64,000 nt of DNA. Source: Symsagittifera roscoffensis. Its lineage: Eukaryota; Xenacoelomorpha; Acoela; Convolutidae. Under the pieces are notes generated by a model. That model was given only the letters and a program-made list of their open reading frames with translations, did not search any database and was not told the origin of the DNA. The position numbers were made by a program, and so were the translations under genes. The stretch covers positions 50,110,178-50,174,177 of the forward strand of contig NC_087062.1 of the NCBI RefSeq assembly GCF_963678635.1, in the 5' to 3' direction. Shown piece by piece: positions 18,273-30,462 of the stretch (positions are counted from its first letter, which is position 1; each line of letters starts with the position of its first letter).

Positions 18273-21200
18273 ATGCCTTCACTCAGTAGGAATGAGAAAA
18301 AGACATGTGAGGACTGTGAAAAAGAGTACAGGAGGTTCGATGGGGCTCGACATAGTAAAAATTGCGTGCGAGGAGTTATTTCTGGTTCCGAGTGTAGGTA
18401 TTTCACTTACAATCAACAAGAAACGAAATATCATGTGGCCAAAAAACATGCTCCAACAACTTTCAAGCAATCAACGGTTAGCTCGTCTTGCGAAAAAGAG
18501 TTTCCGAGTTACTACTCGCTCCAACAACAACGGAGAAAAGAACATGGGGCGAAACAACGAAAGCCAAGTGATACGGTGGCAGACTTGAACAAGATTGTGC
18601 AGGAGGAAGCGGAAGATGGAGAGAAACTCAAAGATGAGTTGAGTGCTTGTCAGCATTTCCTGGTGGACACTGAGATGGAGAATGGGAGTCATAAGGTATT
18701 TAACTTTCAAATGTCAAAGTTAGATACCAAGATTATCAAGGAGAAGCTTGAAAAAGTCTTCAACAAGCTGGATTCCGCAGCAAAAATCAAAATTACTCTT
18801 GGATTTGTTCTCCTTAATGTCGAAACGGGAGAATATCGGTATTATTAAGCACACGAAAACCATACTTTGTTCGAAAAACCGTATTTACTGTGTGCGAAAG
18901 CGGATTTGATTTGAATCCAGGGAAAGTTGAAAAATTTGATATCGTGGAGAAATGCACTCAAGAACGTCAGAACACAAACTGGAGGTTCAAATTGATCACA
19001 AAAGTTACTATTTTTGCTGCACTACTGAAAAACATCACAATGATATGTCCAGACTCTGTCTTGCCTGAACCTTTACTACGACATACGCAAGTAAACTGTC
19101 TTTTATCGGACCAAGATAAACAACCATACAAAGATCATCTTTGTCTTTTCCGTGCGTTAACAATGTATTTGCATGGCCATAGTAACCTCGATGCTCATAC
19201 ATCTCAATTATTTACAGAGTTTATATCAAAATCTGGATACAATCCGAATACCCTTCGCGGAGTTGCCATTAATGATTTACCTCTTGTAGAGGGAATAGTT
19301 GAACGTAACCTATTCATCTATGATTTTGATATTCAAAAGGAAAATATAATGGAGAAATAGCCAGGCGAAGTAATGGAAAACTCGAAAAAACATTGAAATT
19401 GCTAAGATTCAACAATCATATCATTCATACGAATGATATTGATTCTTTCTTCAAGTGTTTCCGATGTCCTAGCTGTGACTGTCTCTTCAACATATCAGAA
19501 AACTTCAGCAGACATCTTATGACTTGTAAAGATATAGTGCGACAAATTTAGCCAAACAATGTATATACACTCCGAGAAACGCTATTTAAAAAATTGGAAG
19601 GTTTCAAAATCCCAGTATCGAAAGATAACACACTGTTCAACAACCTACCCATTTTCAATTTTGAGTCGGTATGTGTTTCATCAGATGAACTGAAAGCTAC
19701 CCAAACAACAACCTGGATTGGAAAACACGTTCCAAATTCTGTATCAATATCCTCGAACCTTATAGATGAACCAATTTTTCAATTTTTCTTCGTAACAAGG
19801 ATCCGCAAAAGCTTATTATCGATTTTGTAATCATCGGACTTTTGGCTGAGAAAAGTAAACTCGAAATGAGAACTAAATTTCAAGAAGTTGACAGAGTAGT
19901 TATGAGCTGATGTCCAAAACTTTCCAAGGATTGAATGAAAGATGTCGATATCATTCAACTGTAAATTTTGAATATGAAGACGTTTGTATAAAAGATACAG
20001 AGGAAACTGATATGTCAACTCAGTTTCTAAGAATGCAGAAAAATCAGCTGATTGATTTGAAACAAAATCTGAAGAGGTTTGTTAACACGTTACCTGTATT
20101 TGGATTCAACAGTTGAAAATAAGATCTGAACTTGATCAAGAGCTACCTGATTCCCTTCTTAATCAATGATGGTTACCTATGGTTATCAAAAAGGCTAGGG
20201 ATTTCATATCTTTCAAGTTTGGAGACATACAAGTTCTCGGCATCATGAAATTTTTGGGTGGAGCAACATCTCTGGAGAGATGTTGCAAGTGAGATAAAAA
20301 AAAGTTCTTCCCTTATGAGTTGTTTGACAGTGCGAACAAGCCCGAGAATGAAGAATTACCTCCATACGAAGCCCTTTTCAGTAAATTGAGAAACAACAAC
20401 CCTCTTGATAGAGACTTTAAGGATTATCAAAAGTTGAGGTCAAGTGGACTTGATGAGCAGAAAGTACTAAAAAGTCAGTACCCGCATCTGGATGGGAAAA
20501 TTACAAATATTAACACGAGATTTGGCAGAAACATGGTATGACTACATTCAAAAACTTTTTGCAGTGATACAACAACAAAGATGTTGTTCCAACCCTTGAA
20601 GCAATGCAAAAAAGGTTCAATTTTATCATCAGAAAGAAAATGATATGTTAAAACTTGGATGTACTCTTCCAAATCTAGCAAATATTTGTCTGCACAAATC
20701 AAATAATGAAAAATTCTACCCATTTTGCAAAATTGATAGAGATTTGCGCCAGAAAATTAGAGAGGATATGACGGATGGACCATCAATTGTGTTTTCGCGA
20801 AAAGCTGTTGTGGTAAAAATTTTTATCAGGGATTCATCAAAAATCTGCAAATCAATCGTTTGAATTTATGAAAGCCAGTTATATCCCTCATCAATGTGTC
20901 AAGACATTCCAACATGATTGTAGACAAGATGGGAGTTTCATTCCGATATGCAAAAGTTCAAGGCTAGACATAACCCATCTCGAAGCTTTGAGAATATGGT
21001 GATGTCTTACTACCAAGAAACAAAGTCAGAATGCAGAATTGAGAGCTTCCACACATCTGGAAATCAAAAAAAAATTGACTGTTTCAATGTAGATTGATAT
21101 TGCGATCAATGCAAAACTGTGTTTGAAGCACTGGGATGCTATTATCATTTTGTCCTTCACAGGAGACTCGTCCCTCTAGCGAAAAAGATATTGAGAGAGG

Positions 21201-21665
21201 AAAAAATGAGAGAGATGAATGACTTGAGACGTGAGTGGAATCGCGAAAAAGATTACAAAATCAAAGAGATGTGGGAATGTGAGTGGTGGCAAAACTTCAA
21301 AACGAACGAAAAAAGTAAGAATCATATCCGATCCAACTTTCCCTACAAAAGACCTCTCTCTACTGATTCTTTATTGGGAAAAATAGGAGATGGATCTCTT
21401 TATGGCTATATTTCGTGTGACTTAGTTGTTCCAGATGAACTGAAAGCAAAGATTTCTATTTTTCCTCCATTTTTTAAAAACACTGAAGTTAGAAGAAATT
21501 ACATTGGTGAATATATGCAAAATTATGCCAATGAAAATGATCTTCTTAAGCATCCCCAGCGAATGCTTATATCTAGTTCCAAACAATAAAAAGGTTCCAT
21601 CATTACCCTTCTTTTAAATTTTCATATGGAGCTTGGCTTACAGTGTACAAACATTTGTACACGCA
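18273..21665 (+). pseudogene. Protein-primed DNA polymerase B (polB), segment 1: N-terminus to early palm
   Basis: This is the replicative polymerase of the Polinton. Residues 12-31 hold a CxxC...HxxxC finger. Residues 136-190 (HKVFNFQMSKLDTKII, LGFVLLNVETGEYRYY) match the long N-terminal region of one Polinton polB group. Near 19132-19180, DHLCLFRALTMYLHG resembles an OTU-type Cys motif. A second CPSC...HLMTC finger lies near 19462-19524. The exonuclease I motif reads FNFES (19651-19668), Asn replacing the catalytic Asp. Exonuclease II is destroyed by stops near 20115. Polymerase motif A has its Asp changed to Tyr after a stop (about 20860). Stops and frame changes occur throughout. The copy breaks off at LGLQCTN into segment 2. 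Confidence 0.85.
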
Positions 21666-23150
21666 TCTTGATGGGAAAATTAAAATTATTTACACGAGAA
21701 TTGGCAGAAACATGGAATGACTACATTTAAAGATTTTTTGCAGTGATACAACAACAAAGATATTGTTCCAACCCCTGAAGCAATGCAAAAGAAAGAAAGA
21801 AAATGATTTGTTAAAACTTGGACGTATTCTTCGAAATCTAGCAAATATTTGTCTGCACAAATCAACCAAAAAAAAATTCTACCCATTTTGCGAAACTGAT
21901 AGAGATTTGTGCCAGAAAATTAGAGAGGATATGACAGGTGGACCATCAATTGTGTTTACGCGGAAAGCTGTTGTGGACAAAGCTTTTATCAAAGATTCAT
22001 CAAATATCTGCAAATCAATTGTTGGAATTGATGCCAGCCAGTTCTATCCTTATTGAAGGTGTCAAGACATGCCAACATGATTGTACACAAGATGGGAGTT
22101 TGATTCCGATATGCAAAAATGCAAGGAAAGACATAACCGATCTCGAAGCTTTGAGATTACGGCGATGTCTTACTACCAAGAAACAAGAACAGAATGCAGA
22201 ATTGAAAGCTTCCACACATCTGGAAATAAAAAAAATTGACTGTTTCAAGGTAGATGGATATTGTGATCACTGCAAAACTGTGTTTGAAGCAATGGGATGC
22301 TATTACCATTTTGTCCTTGCCAGGAGACTCGTCCCTCACTTAGCGAGAAAGATATTGAGAGAGGAAAAAAATGAGAGAGATGGATGACTTGAGACGTGAG
22401 TAATTTCGCGAAAAAGATTACAAAATCAAAGAGATGTGGGAATGTGAGTGGTGGCAAAACTTCAAAACGAACGAAAAATTTAAGAATCATGTCCGATCCA
22501 ACTTTCCATACAAAAGACCTCTCTCTAATGATTCTTTATTGGGAAAAATAAGAGATGGATCTCTTTATGGCTATGCTCCGTGTGACTTAGTTGTTTCACC
22601 TGAAATGAAAGCAAAGATTTCTTATTTTCCTCCTTTTTTTCAAAAAAAAACACTGAAGTTGGAAGAAATTTCATTGTAGAATTTATGCAAAATTATGCCA
22701 TTGAAAATGATCTTCTTAAGCATCCCCAGCGAATGCTGATCTCTAGTTTCAAACTAGAAAAATGTTCCATCATTACCCTTCTTTTCAATTTTCATATGGA
22801 GCTTGGCTTACAGTGTACAAAAGTTTACCGCTTTGTACAGTATCTCTCTCAAAAATGCTTCAACAAGTTTGTTCAATCAGTTGTTGATGCTAGAAGGGAA
22901 GGAGATGAGAACCCTTTATCCGAAGTTGTTGCAGAGACTATGAAGCTTTTAGGTAATTCATACTACGATTACCAGATAATGGACAGATCGAGACATACGA
23001 CCACAAAGTACTTGAATGATGAGAAAACACACAAAGCAATTATTGAACCACCCATCAAACGATTAAACACTGTTCAGAGAGTTTTGTACGAGATTGAGTT
23101 ACTAAAGTCAACAATTGAGCACAAAGAGCACAAAGTTGAGCACAAAGTTG
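21666..23150 (+). pseudogene. polB, segment 2: duplicated linker-to-palm region
   Basis: This repeats 20487-21665 with an offset of about 1180 bp and extends further into the palm. It starts at the GATGGGAAAATTA sequence inside the linker. It contains SIVFTRKAVVDKAFI, motif A as GIDASQFYPY (about 22027-22056) with the Asp intact, MWECEWWQNFKTNE, FPYKRPLS and a motif B variant KLLGNSYYD (about 22943-22970), in which the usual SSYG has changed. It ends in STIEHKEHKVEHKVE, a small slippage repeat, and is followed by a fresh exonuclease domain. Frame changes separate the blocks, so it makes no polymerase. Confidence 0.82.
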
Positions 23151-25837
23151 AATAAAAGATCTCGAAATCATTCAAAAGAAAGTTTTGAATATGAAGACAA
23201 TTCTAGAGAAGATACAGAGGAAACTGATATATCAACTGAGTTTTTGAGAATGCAGAAGAATCAGCTGGTTGATTTGAAACAAAATCTGGAGAGGTTTGTT
23301 AACACCTTACCTATATTTGAGTTTAACGGTGGAAGATATGATCTGAACATGATCAAGAGCTATCTGATTCCCTACTTAATCAATGATAAAGAAGCTGAAC
23401 CTATGGTTATCAAAAAGGCTAACGATTTCATATCTTTCCAGTTTGGAGACATACAATTTCTCGACATCACGAAGTTTTTGGGTGGAGCAACATCTCTAGG
23501 CTCCTTTCTTAAAGCCTACAAAGCAAGTGAGCTAAAACAGTTTTTCCCTTATGAGTGGTCTGACAGTGCGAACGAGCTCGAGAGTGAAGAATTACCTCCA
23601 TACGAAGCCTTTTTCAGTAAATTGAGAAACAACAACCCTCTTGATAAAGACTTTCAGGATTATCAAATGTTGAGGTCAAGTGGACTTGATAAGCAGAAAG
23701 TACTAAAGAAACTTCAAATTAGGTCAGTACCTGCAACTGGATGGGAAAATTACAAATATTTACAGGAGATTTGGCAGAAACATGGAAAGACTACATTTAA
23801 AGATTTTTTGCAGTGATACAACTACAAAGATGTTGTTCCAACGCTTGAAGCAATGCAAAAAATAGTTCAAATTTATCATCAGAAAGAAATTGATATGTTA
23901 AAACTTGGATGTACTTTTCCGAATCTAGCAAATATTTGTCTGCACAAATCATTAATGAAAAATTCTACCCATTTTGCGAAAACGGTAAGGATTTGTGCCA
24001 GAAAATTAGAAAGGATATGACTGGTGGACCATCAATTGTGTCTACGCGAAAAGCTGTTGTGGACGAAACTTTTATCAGGGATTCATCAAATATCTGCAAA
24101 TCAATCGTTGGAATTGATGCCAGGCAGTTCTATCCCTATTCAATGTGTCAAGACATGCCAACATGATTGTACCTTAGATGGGAGTTTGATTCCGATATGC
24201 AAAAATTCAAGGCTAGACATAACCGATCTCGAAGCTTTGAGAACATGGTGATGTCCTACTACCAAGAAACAAGACCAGAATGCAGAATTGAGAGCTTCCA
24301 CACATCAGGAAATCAAAAGAAAATTGACTGTTTCAATGTAGATGGATATTGTGATCATTTCAAAACTGTGTTTGAAGCAATGGGATGCTATTACCATTTT
24401 TTCCTTGCCAGGAGAATCGTCCCTCACTTAGCGAGAAAGATATTGAGAGAGGTAAAAAATGAGAGGGATGGATGACTTGAGACGTGAGTAAATTCGCGAA
24501 AAAGATTACAAAATCAAAGAGATGTGGGAATGTGAGTGGTGGCAAAACTTCAAAACGAACGAAAAATTTAAGAATCATATCCGATCCAACTTTCCATACA
24601 AAAGACCTCTCTCTAATGATTCTTTATTGGGAAAAATAAGAGATGGATCTCTTTATGGCTATATTCCGTGTGACTTAGTTGTTCCAGATGAACTGAAAGC
24701 AAAATTTTCTAATTTTCCTCCTTTTTTTAAAAACAATGAAGTTGGAAAAAATTACGTTGGAGATTCTATGCAAAATTATGCCATTGAAAATGATCTTCTT
24801 AAACATCCCCAGCGAATGATAATATCTAGTTTCAAACTAGAAAATGGTTCCATCCTTACCCTTCTTTTCATTTTTCATATGGAGCTTGGCTTACAGTGTA
24901 CAAAAATTTATCATTTTGTACAGTATCTTCGTCAAAAATCCTACAACAAGTTTGTTCAATCAGTTGTTGGTGCTAGAAGGAAAGGAGATGAGAACCATTT
25001 ATCCTGTGATGTTGCAGAGACTATGAAGCTTTTAGGTAATTCATCCTACGGTAACCAAATAATGGACAGATCGAGACATACGATCACAAATTATTTGAAT
25101 GATGAGAAAACACACAAAGCAATTAATGAACACTTTTTCAAACGGTTGAACACTATTCAGAAATACTTGTACGAGATTGAGTTACTAAAGTCAACAATTG
25201 AGCACACAGAACCCATAATAATCGGATTTTTCATTCTGCAGTATGCAAAGCTGAGAATGCTTGAGCTTTACTACAATTTTTTCGGCAAGTTTTGTGATGT
25301 AAGTAAGTTTGAGGAATTAAAATTGGACCCAGAATTGCTGAGGAAAATTTGTATGGTTGTACGCGTCCGGAGAAAGAAGGTGACTGAGAAAAACTGAGAA
25401 AAAAAGTTTGCAGAGATTAATTTAGAGCAGATTCAAAATTGAATTTTTCCACGAATATGTTGTAGCGTTCACAAGAAGCATGATAAACGAGAGCCTGGTC
25501 TGTTCAAAGAAGAATTTAGGTGTACGGAGATGCTATGTTCATGCAGCAAGACTTGTTGTTGCTATGACAACAAATCAGACAAGATAAAGTTTAGCAGTAA
25601 AGATTGAATAAAAGAAATCTAGAGGAATCCGTTGATGATTCTATGGAAAAATACAGAAAAGTACTCGATGAAGCAATCAACTTGAATTCAACAAACAGAG
25701 GGTTTAGAACCATTAATCATATGGTTGCTACATACGAGCAAACAAAGAAGGGATTGAGCTACTTTTACCCTAAAAGACAAGTTCAGGACGACGGAATTTA
25801 CACAAAACCCTTGAACTGTAAGCTTGTGGTAATTTGA
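23151..25837 (+). pseudogene. polB, segment 3: exonuclease domain to C-terminus
   Basis: The frame at 23115-23816 carries exonuclease motif II FNGGRYDLNMIKSYL (about 23320), intact, and FLDITKFLGGATSLGSFL. Then come motif A GIDARQFYPY (about 24111-24141), the MWECEWWQ block, and in the frame 24522-25397 motif B KLLGNSSYG (about 25024-25053), intact, with FILQYAKLRMLELYYNFF. Where motif C (DTDS) is expected, the frame reads KLDPELLRK (about 25322-25345); EENLYG follows in a neighbouring frame, which suggests a deletion of some 20 bases that removed the catalytic Asp pair. The C-terminal block 25604-25837 (NRGFRTINHMVATYEQTKKG) is well preserved. Confidence 0.87.
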
Positions 25838-25998
25838 TTATACGAAGCAGTGATTAATATAATTCATGTTTTGAGTTTAATTTTATTCCCCAAAAATGTT
25901 ATTTTTTACTCGAAGTTTCGTTAGGTTTCAGTATAGTTTTAGATAGTTTCCTCGTTGAATCAAACCTGTAAAACAAAAATCAAAACATCTAAACTGTA
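25838..25998. other. Right subterminal non-coding region
   Basis: This is the short stretch between the polB stop and the right terminal repeat. It has no reading frame or motif I can support. Confidence 0.5.
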
Positions 25999-26269
25999 GA
26001 AGCTAGCTAAGAAACGCAAGTATTGGCAAAACCGAATTCAAAAAATTCGGGCGCCAAAATTTTTTCTGAAACTTACCATCGTACCATCTGAAACTTTACC
26101 ATCTGAAACCTGCTATCTTAATACATTGGGAAACCTATTCCCTATCTTAATACATGGGGAACTCTATTCCCTATCTTAATACATAGGTTGCTGACCGGAT
26201 ACTCTTTAGCCTATGTTAATACATGGGGTTCAGCAACCACCCCCCATTCTCCCTGACTCTTCTACTACT
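25999..26269 (-). repeat. Right terminal inverted repeat of the Polinton
   Basis: This is the reverse complement of 3437-3692: AGCTAAGAAACGCAAG at the inner edge, then CCTATCTTAATACAT-type repeats (four imperfect copies of about 36 bp), GGTTCAGCAACC, and CTCTTCTACTACT at the outer end. Divergence from the left copy is visible by eye, at roughly one difference per ten bases plus indels, consistent with an old insertion. Confidence 0.88.
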
Positions 26270-26275
26270 AAGTTT
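26270..26275. repeat. Right target-site duplication of the Polinton (AAGTTT)
   Basis: AAGTTT follows the terminal CT and continues as GTTCATGAAGAAAAT, exactly as in uninterrupted satellite monomers. It matches the left ATGTTT at five of six positions. Confidence 0.75.
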
Positions 26276-26734
26276 GTTCATGAAGAAAATTGGATGGCCA
26301 ATGTTATACGTTTTTCTATTGAAACCATTCAGGGCATGGCGTTTTGAAATAATCAGGTTAGTTCTTTGGCCGCGTTTTTCCCTAAATAACTATCGATTTT
26401 CATTGGAAGCAAATCAAAATAGGTTTCTCTGATTTTTTGTTTTGATTTGTTTGATAGTTTCAAAGCTCTGACAGGTTGCTTAGAAAAACTTGAAATGTTA
26501 GCGAAACGATTTGCTCTTAAAAAGATTTGCAACTGTCCTGTTCTACAACTAGAGTGCTTATTTCGTCATTATGTTTTCTATACACAGACGTCAAAACTTT
26601 TTTGATCGATCAATGGCTTGATTTCATACGTTTTTTTACTTTGAGCAAAAAACTATTCTATTTGAAGCGAAGCAACTTTGGTTTAATTTTTTATTGGTTT
26701 GATTCATTTTACAAAAAAATTGACTTCTGGTGAT

Positions 26735-26814
26735 ACAGGTTGTCCGAGAAGTGAAGGAGTTGAAGTGATATTCAATATGTTCTCCGTGCATGGGTTGGAA
26801 ACCCATCCCTGTCC
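26735..26814 (+). pseudogene. tRNA-Ser-like module next to the Polinton right end
   Basis: ACAGG pairs with CCTGT at the ends. The B-box reads GGTTGGAAACC, the same change as in the module at 3170, which fits the two flanks having been neighbouring monomers before insertion. Confidence 0.55.
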
Positions 26815-27409
26815 ATTAATTTCTTTTACACACCTGAACTGAATTTGGTAGGCACAAAAGTGATGTTTACATAATTTTATTATTCATTCACCAAAAAATT
26901 TGTCAGAATACAAAATTTGGACAAAAAATTGGCTCGCAAACCATTGGAGCTCGTCTAAGGTGAATAGTCAAGCAAACAAACGTTGAAATAAGTTGAAGTT
27001 TGTTCATGAAGAAAACCGGATGGCCAATTTTTTACGTTTTTCTATTAAAACCATTCAAAGCATGGAGTTTTGAAAAAATTCAGGTTACTTTTTTGGGCCA
27101 GTTTTTCCTCAAACAACTATCTTTTTTCAGCGGAACCATTATAAGTTTAGGTTTTCATTAATTTTTTGTTTCGCACCGTTTGATAGTTTCAAAACTCTAA
27201 CAGGTTGCTTAGAAAAATGGGAAATTTTAGCAAAACGATTCGGTCTATAAAAAGGTTTCACCGGTCCTGTTCTAAGACTAGTGTTCTAACATCGTCATTA
27301 CATTTTATATACACAGACATCAAGTCCGATTTTGATCGAGCAATGGCTTGAATTGCTTTAAATTTTTTATTGGTTCGATTCAATTTACCAATGATTGACC
27401 TCTGGTCTT

Positions 27410-27500
27410 ACAGGCTGGCAGCGAGGTGAAGGCGGTGAATTGTTAATCAATATGTTCTGCGTGCGTGCATTGGAAGCAAATGAAAAATAGGTTTCCCTTT
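27410..27500 (+). repeat. Recombinant junction inside a monomer
   Basis: The tRNA-like module is intact up to GCGTGCGTG and then runs directly into GCATTGGAAGCAAATGAAAA, a sequence from the middle of the monomer. This deletion of about 300 bp within one unit shortens the next interval to about 380 bp. Confidence 0.65.
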
Positions 27501-29129
27501 TTTGTTTCGATTTGTTTGATAGTTTCAAAGCTCTAACAGCGATAATTTAGCGAAACGATTTGCTCTAAAAAAGATTTGCACTAGTCCTGTTCTACGGCTA
27601 GAGTGCCTATTTTGTCGTTATATTTTGTATACCCAGACGTCAAGTCTATTTTTGCTCGATCATTGGCTTGATTTGATACGTTTTTTTTTGTATTGATGTT
27701 TTGAAAAGAACTATTCTATTTGAAGCGAAGCAACTTTGCTTTAATTTTTATTGGTTCGATTCATTTTACCATTGATTGACCTCTGATCTTACTAGCTGCC
27801 CGAGAGTTTAAGGCATTGAAGTGGTATTCAATATGTTCTGCGTGCGTGGGTTGGAAACCCATCCCTGTCCAGTAATATTGTAAAAACACCCAAACTGAAT
27901 TCGGTAGGCACAAAAACTGATAAAAAAATCAACAAAAAGTTCGTCATTTCACAAAAGTTGGGAGAAAGAATCGGCTCGCAAACCATTGAAGTTCGTTTAA
28001 GCAAACTAGTCAAGCAACCAAACGTTGAAAGTTTTCAAGTTTGCTCATTAAGAAACTCAGATGGCCAATGGTATACATTTTTCTATTGAAACCATTCAAG
28101 GCATGGATTTTTGTAAAAATTGAAGTTACTTTTTTGGCTGAGTTTTTCCACAAACAACTATCGTTTCTCAACGGAAGCAAAAAAAATTCGGATTTCCCTA
28201 AATTTTTGCTTCGCATCGTTTGATAGTTTCAAAGCTCTAACAGGTTGCTTAGAAAAACTGGAAAGGTTAGCGAATTGATTTGGTCTATAAAATTATCTGC
28301 ACTAGTCCTGTACTAAGACTAGAGTGCTTATTTCGTCACTACATTTTATATACACAGACGTCAAGTCTATTTTTGATCGAACAATAGCTTGATTTGATAC
28401 GTTTTTTGTTTTATCTTAAACATTTATTCGATACTTATGATTGCTCTCTGGTCTTACAAGCTGGCCGCGAGGTGAAGGCTTTGAAGTGCTATTCATTTTG
28501 TTCTGCGTGCGTGCGTTTGTAACCCATCTCTGTCCGGTAATTTTTTACAAACACCTGAACTGAATTCGGTAGGCACAAAAACTGATGTTTATCTAATTTT
28601 GTTAATAACTCACCAAAAAATTTGTCAGGTCAAAAAAAATTGGAGAAAGAATCGGCACGCAAAACATTCAAGTTCGTCTAAGCAGAATAGTCAAGCAACC
28701 AAACATAGAAAAATTTCAAGTTTGTTCATGAAAAAAATTGGATGGCCAATGTAAAACATTTGCCAATAAAACCATTCAAGGCACGAACTTTTGAAAAACT
28801 TGAGGTTACTTTTTTGGCCTAGTTTTTCCTCATACAACTATCGTTTCACAACGGAAGCAATATAAAGTTAGTTTTTCCCTTATTTTTTGTTTCGCATCGG
28901 TTGATAGTTTCAAAACTCTAACAGGTTGCTTAGAAAAATTGGAAATTTTAGCAAAACGATTCGGTCTATAAAAATATTTCCACCAGTCCTTTCTAAGACT
29001 AGTGTGCTTACTTCGTCATTACATTTATATACACAGACATCAAGTCCGTTTTTTTATCGAGCAATGGCTGGAATTGCTTTAATTTTTTATTGTATCGCTT
29101 CAATTTACCAATGATTGACCTCTGATCAT

Positions 29130-29211
29130 ACAGGCTGGCCGCGAGGTGAAGGCGGTGAACTGCTAATCAATATGCTCTGCGTGCTTGAGTTCGAAGCTCA
29201 TCCATGACGAG
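29130..29211 (+). pseudogene. tRNA-like module of the higher-order sub-array (type 1)
   Basis: It retains an A-box-like TGGCCGCGAGGTG, a variable-arm remnant and a T-arm GAGTTCGAAGCTC with a restored 4-bp stem. Acceptor pairing is poor (ACAGG against ATGAC) and the anticodon stem is largely lost. In the related units the anticodon position reads GTT instead of GCT. Confidence 0.55.
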
Positions 29212-30438
29212 TACTTTTTTATGAACACCTGAACTGAGTTCGGTAGGCACAAAAACTGATGTTTACCTAATTTTGTTAGTAACTCACCAAAAAACTTGTC
29301 AGGTCACAAAAAATTGGCGAAAGAATCGGCACGCAAAATATTGAAGTTCGTCTAAGCAGAATAGTCAAGCAACCAAACGTTGAAAAATTTCAAGTTTGTT
29401 CAAGAAAAAAATTGGATGGCCAATGTAATACGGTTTGCTAATAAAACCAGTCGAGGCACGGATTTTTGAAAAACTTGAGATTACTTTTTTGGCCAGTTTT
29501 TCCACGAACAACTATCGTTTCACAACGGAAGCAATATAAAGTTAGGTTTTCCTTAATTTTTTGTTTCGCATCGGTTGATAGTTTCAAAGATCTAACAGGT
29601 TGCTTAGAAAAATTGGAAGTGTTAGCAAAACGATTCGGTCTAAAAAAAATTTCCACCAGACCTATTCTAAGACTAGTGTGCCAACTTCGTCATTACATTT
29701 TATATACACAGACATCAAGTCCATTTTTGATCGAGCAATGGCTTGAATTGCTTTAATTTTTTATTGGTTCGATTCAATTTACCAATGATTGACTTCTGGT
29801 CTTACAGGCTGGCAGCGAGGTGAAGGCGGTGAAATGTTAATCAGTATGTTCTGCGTGCTTGGGTTCGAAACTCATCCCTGACGAGTAATTTTTTACAAAT
29901 ACCTGAACTGAAATCGGTTCCCACAAAAACTGATGTTTACCTAATTTTGTTAATAACTCACCAAAAAACTTGTGAGGTCACAAAAATAGGAGAAAGAATC
30001 AGCACGCAAAACATGGAAGTTCGTCTCAGCAGAATAGTCAAGCAACCAATTGTTGAAAAATTTCAAGTTTGTTCATGAAAAAAATTGGATGGCAAATGTA
30101 ATACGTTTTGCTATTCAAACCATCCAAGACAAGGATTTTTGACAAAACTTGAGATTACTTTTTTGGCCAGTTTTTCCACGAACAACTATCGTTTCACAAC
30201 TGAAGCAATTTAAAGTTAGGTTTTCCTTAATTTTTTGTTTCGCATCGGTTGATAGTTTCAAAGCTCTAACAGGTTGCTTAGAAAAATTGGAAGTGTTAGC
30301 AAAACGATTCGGTCTATAAAAAGATTTCCACCAGTCCTGTTCTAAGACTAGTGTACTAACATCGTCATTACATTTTATATACACAGACATCAAGTCCGAT
30401 TTTGATCGAGCAATGGCTTGAATTGCTTTAAATTTTTT

Positions 30439-30462
30439 ATTGGTTCGATTCAATTTACCAAT
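30439..30462 (+). other. Representative conserved hairpin upstream of the tRNA-like module
   Basis: ATTGGT and ACCAAT flank a 12-nt loop that contains GGTTCGATTC, itself a match to a Pol III B-box. This element recurs about 20 bp upstream of nearly every module in both arms. Confidence 0.55.

Larger units (their letters stand above)
3437..26269. mobile_element. Polinton/Maverick DNA transposon, about 22.8 kb, decayed
   Basis: The element is bounded by inverted terminal repeats with AGTAATAGAAGAG at the left and the near complement CTCTTCTACTACT at the right, plus a 6-bp target duplication. Inside are the Polinton hallmarks: protein-primed polB, retroviral-type integrase, FtsK/HerA-type ATPase, adenain-like protease, double jelly-roll major capsid and single jelly-roll minor capsid. 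Length, gene set and termini fit the family (usually 15-25 kb). Nearly all genes are broken. It also carries internal duplications: polB segments, an acidic protein gene and a hairpin minisatellite. Confidence 0.93.

Noticed and set aside
28740-29060. SL RNA gene of a nematode inside each monomer
   Set aside because: No recognisable spliced-leader exon or donor is placed before the Sm-like string. I keep only the broader hypothesis of a structured RNA.
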